A DNA stretch of 64,000 nucleotides from Haloprofundus halophilus. GTDB lineage: Archaea; Halobacteriota; Halobacteria; Halobacteriales; Haloferacaceae. The translations under genes and the position numbers were made by a program. A model generated the notes under the pieces. The model was given only the letters and a program-made list of their open reading frames with translations. It had not been told where the DNA came from and did not search any database. Below, one piece after another: positions 1 to 7,229 of the stretch. The stretch's first letter is position 1. Each line of letters opens with the position of its first letter. The DNA lies in contig NZ_QQRR01000002.1 of assembly GCF_003439925.1 (NCBI RefSeq), positions 248,001 to 312,000 on the forward strand. The letters are read 5' to 3'.

Positions 1-109
1 TAGCCCGTCGGTCCGTGCGCTCCGTGGGTGCGCCGGACCGCCACGCTAACTCCGCTGGCCGCTCACTGCGGGCGGGGCGGCGCGCGTAGCTGGTTGGCTG
101 GTTCTTTCG

Positions 110-163
110 GCACGCGCCGCTTCGCGCCCCGGGCGCGAAGCGAAGGCGCAAAGCGGCGCGTGC
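110..163. repeat. Nested GC-rich palindromes
   Basis: Positions 110-128 and 145-163 form a 19-base inverted repeat with one mismatch. Nested inside, 118-129 and 131-142 form a perfect 12-1-12 palindrome around C130, so two alternative hairpins compete. A weaker stem (205-212 with 219-226) lies between this and the gene starting at 265. These could be a terminator for a gene left of the window, an operator, or the footprint of a mobile element. The sequence does not decide which. Confidence 0.6.
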
Positions 164-264
164 AGACGTCTCTGTCGAGAAACAGTCGGTGTGGTCGTGT
201 AGAAAACCGCGAGTGGAGTCGCGGTTGTCGGGCGTCGTGAAACGCCTTCGGGAATGGAATCCCA

Positions 265-1158
265 ATGGCAAGTAAGAACGCAATCGGTAATGAAGTTGCG
301 GGACAGCGCGGTGAACATGGTCAGTTCGAGAATGCGGGCGTTTTCGACGAAGACGGCTTCGAGGTCGTCGACGAGGTTGCAGAACGCGAACGGAACCTCA
401 GAGCGACCGTGGAGATGGAGATTCGGGCGAGAATCGACACCGACCACTACGAGACGCGGCGGCGTGGACTGACGCTCGAACAGGAAGAACGGATCGAGGC
501 GAGAGAGTGGGAGCTCAGACAGACGAGAGTGCGGTTCGACAGACAACAGGAGTCGGACCGGGAAGCGCGGACGCGACGGGTGGCAGTGCGTGGAAGCGTC
601 GAACGTCGACGTGCGTTCTGTAAGCGAGCGGCGAGCGTAGACCTATGGGCGGACCCGGATGTGGTAGATCCTCGTGAGCAGCTATCGCGTGACGAATTGG
701 GTGCTGTGAACCGGGAAGCAGCGCGATTGGCAGGGAAGCTACCGGGGTGGTCGCAGGCAGCGATCAGTCGACGAGTAGCCGAGCGCGTCGTCGACGGATG
801 TGAGTTGATGAGCGCAGTCATCGGGGTATTCGAGGAGTTTCGGACCGACCCCGGTCGAGTGGTTCCAATCGAAGCACTCGGGGAGGTACAAAGCCACGAG
901 GTGAATATCTCTGGGACGATAACCCAGTTGTGGGAGCCACGGAGCAGAGCGATTCAGCAGGTTGGGCTCATCGAAGACGAGAGCGGGCGAACGAAGTTCA
1001 CGGTATGGGAGAAGTCGAACGTGCCGATGATGGCAGAAGGCGACCAGGTGGTGTTGCGGAACGTAGCGCGAAACTGGTATCAGGGTCGGTGCTCGGTTGC
1101 ACTGACGGGCTGGTCGTCAATCTCATTCTCTGAAGGTGAGCGATGGTGGAGTAAGTAG
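265..1158 (+). CDS. OB-fold (RPA-like) DNA-binding protein
   Basis: 297-residue soluble acidic protein. Residues 1-125 are highly charged and helical (many Glu/Arg), probably a coiled coil or partner-binding region. The middle (about 130-190) is a small helical domain with a loop like a helix-turn-helix (LPGWSQAAISRRVAERV). The C-terminal ~95 residues look like a single-strand-binding OB fold: 'VNISGTITQLWEP' opens the barrel, followed by 'GLIEDESGRTKFTVWEKS' and 'GDQVVLRNV', the pattern of haloarchaeal RPA-type domains. The zinc finger found in some RPA proteins is absent. Such proteins are common on haloarchaeal plasmids and genomic islands and are presumed to bind DNA. ATG 265 is the first start after the hairpin region. 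The exact role is inferred from the fold only. Confidence 0.65.
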   Translation: MASKNAIGNEVAGQRGEHGQFENAGVFDEDGFEVVDEVAERERNLRATVEMEIRARIDTDHYETRRRGLTLEQEERIEAREWELRQTRVRFDRQQESDREARTRRVAVRGSVERRRAFCKRAASVDLWADPDVVDPREQLSRDELGAVNREAARLAGKLPGWSQAAISRRVAERVVDGCELMSAVIGVFEEFRTDPGRVVPIEALGEVQSHEVNISGTITQLWEPRSRAIQQVGLIEDESGRTKFTVWEKSNVPMMAEGDQVVLRNVARNWYQGRCSVALTGWSSISFSEGERWWSK

Positions 1159-1545
1159 CTCAGCTCGGCCATTCTTTTTTCGGCTCTGTTAAAACCCAAT
1201 CGGTGATCGGTTTCGGAAGTCGTGCTGCATACAGGGCGCATATTCATCAGGTGACTACCATGTCACCGTCTGCACGGACGTCACCGCCTGCCGAAACGGC
1301 AATAAGTAGCTATCTAACGGCTCATCTCGTACCTCTTTTCGAGGAGGTGACAAAACCTGATGCCAGCCCACCGATACGACTGTGGGAATGGAGTTACTGA
1401 CTGTCGGTTCGTCGGCAGTCCGAAAACAAAGGGGAGGCTCTCATACGGAGTCAGGCCAGGAACAACGGCAAGTACGCAAACTGCGTATCGTACAGAATCG
1501 TGACCGGTCCACCGAATCGAAACCGCTGAAGAATAGGTGATCAAA
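1159..1545. other. Intergenic region, no convincing gene
   Basis: About 390 bases without a supportable gene. Short open frames exist on both strands but have no recognisable domain, no promoter and inconsistent codon use. The only notable element is an IS-end-like sequence at 1182-1197. Confidence 0.5.
1182..1197 (+). repeat. Solo IS-end-like motif, copy 1
   Basis: ggctctgttaaaaccc. Close relatives occur in the opposite orientation at 2296-2311, 5620-5635 and 11758-11773, and in this orientation from 24435. The motif resembles the terminal inverted repeats of IS6-type elements (GGC-CTGTTG-AA). No transposase is attached here. Confidence 0.45.
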
Positions 1546-2052
1546 ATGGCAGAAACAGCAACCGCAGAACTGAGCGAACATATCGAACACGGAGCTAATC
1601 TCCGGCGAGGTTCCGTATTGATGGCAATCGCGGGGGTTGCATTCATCGGCTACGGTCTCGTCTTTCTCGCCTTGAATTTCGTCGGGAGCGGCTTTGAGCT
1701 CGGGGTCAGTCAACTCGATGGACTGACTCCTGCAGATTTGAACCCGACCGTCGCGTACTACATTAGCCACCTGCACGTCGCCACCGCAGCGTTCATCATC
1801 TCGACAGGGATCGCTGTCACAGCCCTGTCGTGGTACGGGGTGCGCCAGCGGCTTACGTGGGCGTGGGCGACCGCCGTCGTCGCCGCCGTCGTCGGCTTGG
1901 CGCTCGCGTTACCGATGCACTACACTGCGGATGCATTCGCCCACGACTGGGTGACGCATCTCGGGCCAATCTACCTAGCGACAGTCATCTTCGTCGTCGG
2001 GGCCGTGCTGGCGTACCGCGGTTTACAGGCCTCGTTACCGGTGACAGACTGA
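1546..2052 (+). CDS. Four-helix membrane protein, unknown function
   Basis: 168 residues from ATG 1546; a GTG nine bases upstream is a less likely start. After a short acidic N-terminus there are four hydrophobic segments, at about residues 25-45, 75-98, 105-122 and 138-158. Between helices one and two lies an extracellular or cytosolic loop (LDGLTPADLNPTVAYYISHLH). The His pairs 'SHLH' and 'PMHYTADAFAHDW' lie near membrane ends and could bind metal or haem, but that is speculation. A 54-residue membrane protein gene follows after 12 bases, suggesting a two-gene unit. I do not recognise the family. Confidence 0.6.
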   Translation: MAETATAELSEHIEHGANLRRGSVLMAIAGVAFIGYGLVFLALNFVGSGFELGVSQLDGLTPADLNPTVAYYISHLHVATAAFIISTGIAVTALSWYGVRQRLTWAWATAVVAAVVGLALALPMHYTADAFAHDWVTHLGPIYLATVIFVVGAVLAYRGLQASLPVTD

Positions 2053-2064
2053 CAATCACCTCAC

Positions 2065-2229
2065 ATGCTCTCGGAAACAGTGATCGTATTGCACGTGGGT
2101 TACGGCCAGGAAGTAACCATCTTAGAGTATCTATATCGCGTCGTGCTCTATTTGGTGGCCTTCGGGGTGATCGCGCTCCTCGTTTACTGGGGGATGAATG
2201 CGATTGAGACTATCCGTCCACGTGTGTAA
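2065..2229 (+). CDS. Small single-span membrane protein (54 aa)
   Basis: ATG 2065 to TAA 2227-2229 encodes 54 residues. An amphipathic N-terminus (MLSETVIVLHVGYGQEV) precedes one clear transmembrane helix, about residues 26-44 (VVLYLVAFGVIALLVYWGM), and a short charged tail ending IRPRV. It starts 12 bases after the preceding four-helix membrane protein, in the same direction, so the two are probably co-transcribed and may interact. The fit of the hydrophobic segment and its placement argue for a real gene. Function unknown. Confidence 0.5.
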   Translation: MLSETVIVLHVGYGQEVTILEYLYRVVLYLVAFGVIALLVYWGMNAIETIRPRV

Positions 2230-2250
2230 TCAAGGCTGAGAGGTGTAGGT

Positions 2251-2370
2251 GGATACAACCTCTGTATCTTGCACGATACTTCGATCACTAACTGGGGGTT
2301 CCAACAGAGCCTTTTCTGGACGCCAGCTTCCTCCCCAGCCGTCGTCCTCGCTTCGCTCGGACACCCTCAC
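2251..2370. repeat. Dispersed repeat, copy A
   Basis: Closely matches 5568-5690 base for base over about 110 bases, including 'cgatcactaactgggggttc' and the IS-end-like motif at 2296-2311 (gggttccaacagagcc). The shared block then runs through cttcctccccagccgtcg into a GC-rich segment also present at 4371-4460. Copy A lacks the distal palindrome cgtggccggggccacg seen in copies B and C. Probably a non-autonomous mobile element or an IS remnant. Confidence 0.6.
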
Positions 2371-2477
2371 ACGTAAGAGTGCTCATCAATCGCCCACTGC
2401 AGAAGAACCGAATAGGCGCGTGGGCAGAAGTTGATTTATGGGGAACATGCTTGTTTCTACCCACCAAACTGATACCT

Positions 2478-2708
2478 ATGTCCGAGGCAACACTCGATGG
2501 GCGTGGCCGTCTCACACTCCCGAAAGAAGTTCGGGAGCGATACGGCGAGCACTACCATATCGTCCAACTCCCCGATGGTGTCAAGTTAATCCCCATTGCA
2601 GATGACCCGCTTGACGCTCTCCGTTCGGAGTTTGCAGACGTCGACAAGAGTGCCACAGAACTTCGCGAAGAGGCGCGTGAGGAAGCCTTAGACCAGGCTG
2701 GACGGTAA
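2478..2708 (+). CDS. AbrB/SpoVT-type antitoxin
   Basis: 76-residue protein. The N-terminal swapped-hairpin DNA-binding domain is recognisable as 'ATLDGRGRLTLPKEVRERYG' followed by 'VKLIPI'. The C-terminal acidic helix (SATELREEAREEALDQAGR) is the part that normally wraps the toxin. ATG 2478 gives the family's usual N-terminus; an in-frame upstream ATG would add residues unlike the family. The stop codon abuts the toxin ATG (taaatg), typical of a vapBC-like operon in which the antitoxin represses its own promoter. The partner PIN toxin is broken, so the antitoxin may now be an orphan. Confidence 0.8.
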   Translation: MSEATLDGRGRLTLPKEVRERYGEHYHIVQLPDGVKLIPIADDPLDALRSEFADVDKSATELREEAREEALDQAGR

Positions 2709-2948
2709 ATGTACGCAGAAACTGATTTCCTCTTGGCGCTGATCAAGGACGAAGACTGGCTTGGTGACGCCGCAGAGACGATTGGACGTCCGTGGTGACG
2801 TGGACACAGTCGTTACTGCAGTAACTTACGTCGAGGATTATGGATTCACGCCCTTTGACGCACTTCACCTCGTCGAATCTGACGGGGCGACCATCGTATC
2901 GAGTGATGAGACGTACGAATCTTTTGCACCACGACTCGATGTCAACAA
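2709..2948 (+). pseudogene. Broken PIN-domain toxin (VapC-like)
   Basis: The reading frame starts at ATG 2709 with MYAETDFLLALIKDEDW, a normal PIN start with the first catalytic Asp, and stops after about 29 residues near 2796. The C-terminal half of a PIN domain follows in another frame: 'FTPFDALHLVESDGATIVSS' then DETYESFAPRL, including the later acidic residues. The middle of the domain, roughly 50 residues between 'GDAAET' and 'VDTVVTAVTYVED', is missing. The gene therefore has an internal deletion plus a frameshift and cannot encode the ribonuclease. Its 3' end runs straight into the terminal hairpin of the adjoining TnpB element, so the original C-terminus has been replaced. Confidence 0.8.
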
Positions 2949-2970
2949 CCCCGCGCACGGTGGCGCGGGG
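2949..2970 (-). repeat. IS605-type end hairpin (tnpB 3' side)
   Basis: CCCCGCGC (2949-2956), loop ACGGTG (2957-2962), GCGCGGGG (2963-2970): a perfect 8-bp stem. It lies just past the tnpB stop, where the guide (omega) RNA of TnpB systems normally ends. Same loop and stem length as the hairpin at 4265-4286. Confidence 0.8.
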
Positions 2971-2990
2971 CTTGTCAGTGTTCTCGGCCT

Positions 2991-4202
2991 CTAACTCACA
3001 ACGGAGTACGGGATGAATCCCCGCTTCGGCGTCACTGTTCCTGACTTCAGGGCAAGTTGACTGTTGCCCGTCCGTCGTGAGTCGTTTAGCCCACGACGGA
3101 CAAACCGCCACCCGATGTTCTTCGCCGCATTATAATCCGCGTGAAGCGTCTTCTCACACTTCTCGCACTCGAAGTGTGCTTGCACAGGTCGATTCCCACG
3201 GCTCGTGTGACCACACTCACTACAGCGTTGACTCGTGTACGCTGCGTCCACGAACTCAATGCGAATACCGAGTGCTTCGGCTTTGTACGTCACGAACTGG
3301 ATAAGTTTTCGGTGTGCCCACTGATGGAACCTCTTCGCGTTCGCCATCCGGTCGCGGATGTACGACAAGTCCTCAAACACGATGTGCGAACATTCGTGTT
3401 CGACGGCCTCTTCGATAATTGCGTTTGAGACTCGGTGCAGTTTGTCCCGAGAGTAGCGTTCTTCGCGGTCGTCTCGCCCCACGATGGTTCGGTGAGCCGA
3501 CTGAGTGCCTGTCTGTTGGAGGCCACCGCGAACCTGCTCGAATTGGTCGTGGTCGTGAACCAGTTTCTTTCCTGACGCGAAGTGTGCAGTGCTGGTGACG
3601 GCGAGGTTTTCGATTCCGAGGTCAACTCCGAGAACTGTTCTGTCCTCGGCAGGGGACCCGGTTTCATCGAACGGGTTCGGTTTTCGGAACCCGAGGTGTA
3701 AGAAGTACTCACCGTCCCGAGCGGTGAGCGTGCTTTCTGTGACGCTCCACTCGTCATCGTTCAGGAACTGGTACTGGTAGCCGTCGTCGTCTTCTGGGAG
3801 GACGAGTTCGCATCGAACCCGACTCTCAACGGTGGAGAGCGAGACTGTGTTGTCGTCAAAGAGCGTCAGCGTGTTCGCATCGTATTTGATGGTCGGACTC
3901 GTGAACTCTGGGCAAGAGACGTTCCGCCCTTTATCTTTGAGTTCGTTGACGCCTGTGAGTGCGCTTGCGGCTTGGTGAGTGGCGAGTATCGCGTGTTGAC
4001 TTCCGAGACGCGTTTCCTCGCGTACGTCGTCGTAGGCGAGTTGTTGGAGGCCGTATTTGGAGTCCTCGTTCTTTCTCCAACCGATTTGGGAGGCGTGGGT
4101 GGCTCCATGTTGCCAGTCGCTAATCGTGGCTTCGAGTAAGTCGGCTTGCTCGTCGCTCACGATGATTCGAGTAATGGCTGTACGTCTCAGGTAGTCGTCC
4201 AC
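2991..4202 (-). CDS. tnpB: TnpB RNA-guided nuclease of an IS605/IS1341-type element
   Basis: 403 residues, a full-length member of the family ancestral to Cas12. The N-terminal part (1-180) is the helical/wedge region. The RuvC-like active site is intact: Asp194 in 'GVDLGIENLAV', Glu277 in 'IVFEDLSYIRD' and Asp356 in 'HADYNAAKNIGWR'. A four-cysteine zinc finger (C327, C330, C346, C349) sits between the last two motifs. Such proteins use an RNA from the element's 3' end to cut DNA beside a short target-adjacent motif, helping the IS persist after excision. That RNA would cover the last part of this gene and the sequence to about 2946. No tnpA neighbours it. The gene looks undamaged. Confidence 0.93.
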   Translation of the reverse strand: MDDYLRRTAITRIIVSDEQADLLEATISDWQHGATHASQIGWRKNEDSKYGLQQLAYDDVREETRLGSQHAILATHQAASALTGVNELKDKGRNVSCPEFTSPTIKYDANTLTLFDDNTVSLSTVESRVRCELVLPEDDDGYQYQFLNDDEWSVTESTLTARDGEYFLHLGFRKPNPFDETGSPAEDRTVLGVDLGIENLAVTSTAHFASGKKLVHDHDQFEQVRGGLQQTGTQSAHRTIVGRDDREERYSRDKLHRVSNAIIEEAVEHECSHIVFEDLSYIRDRMANAKRFHQWAHRKLIQFVTYKAEALGIRIEFVDAAYTSQRCSECGHTSRGNRPVQAHFECEKCEKTLHADYNAAKNIGWRFVRRGLNDSRRTGNSQLALKSGTVTPKRGFIPYSVVS

Positions 4203-4264
4203 TCTACCTTCAAAGAAGGAGTTGGGCTATTTAATAGTTTTATTCTGGCTATTGTCGGCTTCCT

Positions 4265-4286
4265 CCCCGGGCACGGTGGCCCGGGG
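4265..4286 (-). repeat. IS605-type end hairpin (tnpB 5' side)
   Basis: CCCCGGGC (4265-4272), loop ACGGTG (4273-4278), GCCCGGGG (4279-4286). A perfect 8-bp stem with the same loop as 2949-2970, about 60 bases upstream of the tnpB start codon. Marks the left end of the element. Confidence 0.8.
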
Positions 4287-4370
4287 AATCCGCCTTGCTA
4301 CCAGTTTAAAAACGATGCAAGACGATTGAAGCCGTTTCGAAAATTCGACTTAGCCTCCAGTTTTCTGAGA

Positions 4371-4460
4371 GCCGGTTTCCTCCCCAGCCGTCGTCCTCGC
4401 TTCGCTCGGACGCCCCTCGCGCGCGGTCGTGGCCGGGGCCACGCCTCGCACGCGCCACGT
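4371..4460. repeat. Dispersed repeat, copy B
   Basis: The segment from 'ttcctccccagccgtcg' through 'cacgcctcgcacgcgcc' repeats at 5653-5735, and its first part at 2329-2361. It contains a perfect palindrome CGTGGCC-GG-GGCCACG (4428-4443). It begins less than 100 bases from the end of the TnpB element. With copies A and C this gives three copies in 3.5 kb. The rest of the 4203-4537 gap holds no gene I can support. Confidence 0.6.
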
Positions 4461-4537
4461 ACATTCATTCCTTATTCCAGCCTTTGTGACTCCGCTCTAC
4501 CTGTCTGGTTTATGCTCTGCAGTAGCGTAGAGTACTA

Positions 4538-5056
4538 ATGGCAGAGATATTCCGAGAGCGGATGGCTGCGGAGATGGACGATGGCGTCGTGATCTACATC
4601 AACGGGATACGGCTCAACAAGTTAAGCGCGCTCCCGCACTGGCTACTGGCGAACTGGAAGGTCGCGAGGATGTTCAAGGAGCTGGAGGCGGACCCCAAAA
4701 GCGGGTTCCTCGGGTACACACCGATCTTCCTTGGGCTCCGGAAAGGGGCTGCCATGCAGTACTGGCGGTCGCTCGAAGACCTCCAGCGATTCGCGACCGA
4801 GCAAAACGGCCCTCACGTCTCAGCTTGGAAGTGGTACAACGAGAAAGTCGACCCGGACGGAGGACTTGGGTTCTGGGCGGAACTCTACGTCGTCGACGGC
4901 GACTCGTTCGAGACGTTCTTCCGCAACGTCCCGCCTATCGGAATTGGGAAGTACGCGAAGATGGTTCCGATGCGCGAACACAAGCGACGACTCGGGCTCT
5001 CACCCGACGGGAGCGCCCGGAAAGCAACGTCAGCCGAGGAACCCATCGAGAGTTAG
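4538..5056 (+). CDS. DUF4188 family protein (monooxygenase-like fold)
   Basis: 172 residues. The order of features, 'VVIYINGIRLNKLSALPHWL', then the 'GFLGYTPIFLGLRKGAAMQYW' region, then 'HVSAWKWYNEKV' and 'GLGFWAELYVV', matches DUF4188, a ferredoxin-like alpha/beta-barrel family related to small haem-type or cofactor-free monooxygenases. Residues after about 145 are a disordered acidic tail. It is followed 69 bases later by a DUF1428 protein of similar fold, and the two are probably one unit. The reaction is unknown. The pair lies between repeat copies B and C and may have arrived with them. Confidence 0.75.
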   Translation: MAEIFRERMAAEMDDGVVIYINGIRLNKLSALPHWLLANWKVARMFKELEADPKSGFLGYTPIFLGLRKGAAMQYWRSLEDLQRFATEQNGPHVSAWKWYNEKVDPDGGLGFWAELYVVDGDSFETFFRNVPPIGIGKYAKMVPMREHKRRLGLSPDGSARKATSAEEPIES

Positions 5057-5125
5057 ACACCACAACCTCGAATCGCCGGCAAACGATTTCTCCTCAGGCG
5101 ACCAATAGAACTCAGTGAACAGTTC

Positions 5126-5542
5126 ATGAGCCAATACGTCGATGGATACGTGCTGCCGGTCCCGAGTGACAAGGTCGAAGAGTACCGGGAAATGGCGGCG
5201 GAGGCGGGAAAGAGCTGGATCGATCACGGCGCGCTTCAGTACTTCGAGTGTGTCGGAGACGACCTCGCTCCGGACATGGGGGACGTTGAGTTAGCAACGT
5301 TCCCCGACCTCGTGGCTGCGGACCAGAACGAGACGGTGATATTTGCGTTCGTCGTCTACGAGTCCCGAGAACACCGCGACGAGGTCAACGCCGCGGTGCA
5401 CGAGGAGATGGAGGCGATAGAGGGAGCAGACGAGATCGAGATGCCGTTCGACGTTGCCCGAATGGCCTATGGCGGCTTCGAGGCTCTCGTCGAGCACCAG
5501 GCGGAAGCGTCGGACGAAGAGCCAATCGAAACGAGCGGGTAG
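5126..5542 (+). CDS. DUF1428 family protein (YbaA-like)
   Basis: 138 residues, the usual length plus a short acidic tail. Diagnostic stretches are 'YVDGYVLPVPSDKVEEYREM', then 'DHGALQYFECVGDD', 'FAFVVYESREHRDEVNAAV' and the end 'MPFDVARMAYGGFEAL'. DUF1428 proteins are small dimeric alpha/beta-barrel proteins of unknown function widespread in bacteria and haloarchaea. Same direction as the upstream DUF4188 gene, with a similar fold; joint expression is likely. No catalytic residues can be assigned. Confidence 0.85.
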   Translation: MSQYVDGYVLPVPSDKVEEYREMAAEAGKSWIDHGALQYFECVGDDLAPDMGDVELATFPDLVAADQNETVIFAFVVYESREHRDEVNAAVHEEMEAIEGADEIEMPFDVARMAYGGFEALVEHQAEASDEEPIETSG

Positions 5543-5567
5543 ATCTCGGAGTCGATCCCTTTGCCGA

Positions 5568-5745
5568 CAGCAATGGATGTATGCTCTGTATCCTGTACGA
5601 TGCTTCGATCACTAACTGGGGGTTCCAACAGGGCCTTTTTCTGGACGCCAGCTTCCTCCCCAGTCGTCGTCCTCGCTTCGCTCGGACGCCCCCTCGCGCG
5701 CGGTCGTGGCCGGGGCCACGCCTCGCACGCGCCGTGTCAAACATC
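5568..5745. repeat. Dispersed repeat, copy C (longest)
   Basis: The fullest copy. It joins the block shared with 2251-2361, including the IS-end-like gggttccaacagggcc at 5620-5635, to the GC-rich block shared with 4371-4460, including the palindrome CGTGGCC-GG-GGCCACG at 5705-5720. Copies A and C are in direct orientation and bracket the segment from the AbrB antitoxin to the DUF1428 gene. Confidence 0.6.
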
Positions 5746-5753
5746 GGGCTTTC

Positions 5754-7136
5754 CTAAAGAGCGTTCACAACATCTTCAGCAGTGAATAACGAGACGTCAT
5801 CACGTTCGGTAGCGATCTCTCTCAGCGAGTTTGTGAACCCACTTTTCGAGAACACAGCATACTCACATTTGCGCTCACCACCTTGTTCTGGGTTCCAACG
5901 AAGCTCTGATTCGTGACTTTCGAGCGTACTCAATACATCGTACCCGACCGGCGAATTCTGGAACTTGCACTCTCCGACGAGCAATACATCGCTGTTAGTG
6001 ATCCCGACGACGTCGATCTCATGGTTTTGGTACCACCATCGTCCGGTTCGAGTGATAGTATATGAGGGGTAGAGCTCCCGAAGGGCATGTTGGGCAAGCG
6101 TCTCGAACGTCCCGCTAGCGAAGTCGTTCATCTTGGGTTCCACAACTGTGTCATATGCACCTGGCGTAAGCTGGTCGTACTGAATAGGCGTTCCATAGAG
6201 GAACCGGAACCAGAACTCGAACATCGAATCTACGATACGGTATTGGCCTCTCCGGGACTTCTCAGGCCGCTCCGTAATTGGGACCTCTCGTTCGACAAGA
6301 CGAAGCCGCTTGAGGCGGTCGATATACCGAGAGATTTGATCTGAGTCGACTCCACTTGCCTGTGCGATTTCGTTGAGAGAGGTGTTTCCACCGGCGATGG
6401 CTTCTAGAATAGAGAAGTAGCGTGTCGGTTCGCTGAGTTCCATCCGGAGTACATAGTCGGGATCGTTGTGAAGAGCTGAATGTGATGAAAGGAGTGTTTG
6501 TTCGATTGCGTCGCTAATGGTGTTGTACGTGGCTGCTTCTTCGATGTAATAGGGAGTGCCTCCGAATACAGCCCACAGCAGAATTTGCTCGCTGGGGCTG
6601 TAGCTGTCGGGATAGAGGCTCATCGCCGCGTTGAACGGCAGCTCGGTGATATCGAGTTTTTCAGAGCATCGACCATACAGCGGACTGTTTCCTAACAGTG
6701 CTGCGTCTTCCATCATGCTGATTGACGAGCCGACTAACACGAGTGTCAGTGCGGACTCGTCCACACCATAGTCATACAGTTCTTGAATGACTGAGGGGAG
6801 GCTGGGTTCTTCTTCGATGAGATACGGGAATTCGTCCAACACTACGATGGCGTCTTGGTCTGCTAGATATCCAATCAATGAGTCCCAGTTTTCGCGGATA
6901 CGCGAGATACCAGGGAAGGACTCTTCGGCCGTATCGATGAACTCTCGAATCTGGAGTTCCTTCGTCTTCTGTTTTGCTTGGAACAGAATGGCGTCCTCGT
7001 AGTCAGTGAGAGATTGGCGTACGAGGGCCGTCTTTCCTAATCGGCGACGACCATAAATCACCGCTAACTCTGCTTGATCAGAGTTGTATAGCTTGGTGAG
7101 CCGGCTAAGTTCTGCATTCCGGTCGACGAACTCCAT
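5754..7136 (-). CDS. Archaeal AAA ATPase with DUF234 nuclease-like C-terminus
   Basis: 460 residues, the standard length of the archaeal ATPase family in COG1672. It begins with the family signature 'MEFVDRNAELSRL'. Walker A is 'GRRRLGKT' (29-36) and Walker B 'VVLDEFPYL' (98-106). A winged-helix segment follows the ATPase (about 245-295: 'LNEIAQASGVDSDQISRYID'). The C-terminal DUF234 domain has a PD-(D/E)XK-like core: 'NHEIDVVGITNSDVLLVGEC' followed by K. These ATPases are abundant in mobile archaeal regions and are suspected of roles in DNA handling or defence, but no function is established. Two repeated boxes 43-93 bases upstream may be its operator. The gene stands alone next to repeat copy C. 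Confidence 0.85.
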   Translation of the reverse strand: MEFVDRNAELSRLTKLYNSDQAELAVIYGRRRLGKTALVRQSLTDYEDAILFQAKQKTKELQIREFIDTAEESFPGISRIRENWDSLIGYLADQDAIVVLDEFPYLIEEEPSLPSVIQELYDYGVDESALTLVLVGSSISMMEDAALLGNSPLYGRCSEKLDITELPFNAAMSLYPDSYSPSEQILLWAVFGGTPYYIEEAATYNTISDAIEQTLLSSHSALHNDPDYVLRMELSEPTRYFSILEAIAGGNTSLNEIAQASGVDSDQISRYIDRLKRLRLVEREVPITERPEKSRRGQYRIVDSMFEFWFRFLYGTPIQYDQLTPGAYDTVVEPKMNDFASGTFETLAQHALRELYPSYTITRTGRWWYQNHEIDVVGITNSDVLLVGECKFQNSPVGYDVLSTLESHESELRWNPEQGGERKCEYAVFSKSGFTNSLREIATERDDVSLFTAEDVVNAL

Positions 7137-7178
7137 GCTGAGATATTTGTGTGCTACAGCAAAAACGTACTGCTAAGG

Positions 7179-7229
7179 TAATTCAGAATACGGTATTTGA
7201 AAGTACCCTAATTCAGAGTTCCGTATTTG
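7179..7229 (-). promoter_or_regulatory. Paired upstream boxes of the DUF234 ATPase gene
   Basis: 'taattcagaatacggtattt' at 7179-7198 and 'taattcagagttccgtattt' at 7209-7228 are direct repeats exactly 30 bases apart, in an AT-rich gap. The first contains a palindrome AATAC-G-GTATT. Their position just upstream of the ATPase start suggests tandem sites for a regulator, three helical turns apart. Inference from sequence only. Confidence 0.4.

Larger units (their letters stand above)
2946..4290 (-). mobile_element. IS605/IS1341-type element with tnpB only
   Basis: About 1.35 kb. A complete tnpB on the minus strand is bracketed by two hairpins with identical loops and equal-length stems: 2949-2970 (downstream of tnpB) and 4265-4286 (upstream). 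Both consist of an 8-bp GC stem around the loop ACGGTG. Matching subterminal hairpins on the same strand are the hallmark of IS200/IS605-family ends recognised by a TnpA HUH transposase. No tnpA is present, so movement would need a transposase in trans. The exact tips are inferred; insertion lies at the 3' end of the PIN pseudogene. Confidence 0.8.

Noticed and set aside
1203-1400. 65-codon frame between the OB-fold and membrane protein genes
   Set aside because: No domain, promoter or neighbour link; amino-acid composition is not clearly that of a haloarchaeal protein.
4146-4538. 130-codon plus-strand frame across the IS end and repeat copy B
   Set aside because: It spans the terminal hairpin and the dispersed repeat, has no domain and no plausible promoter.
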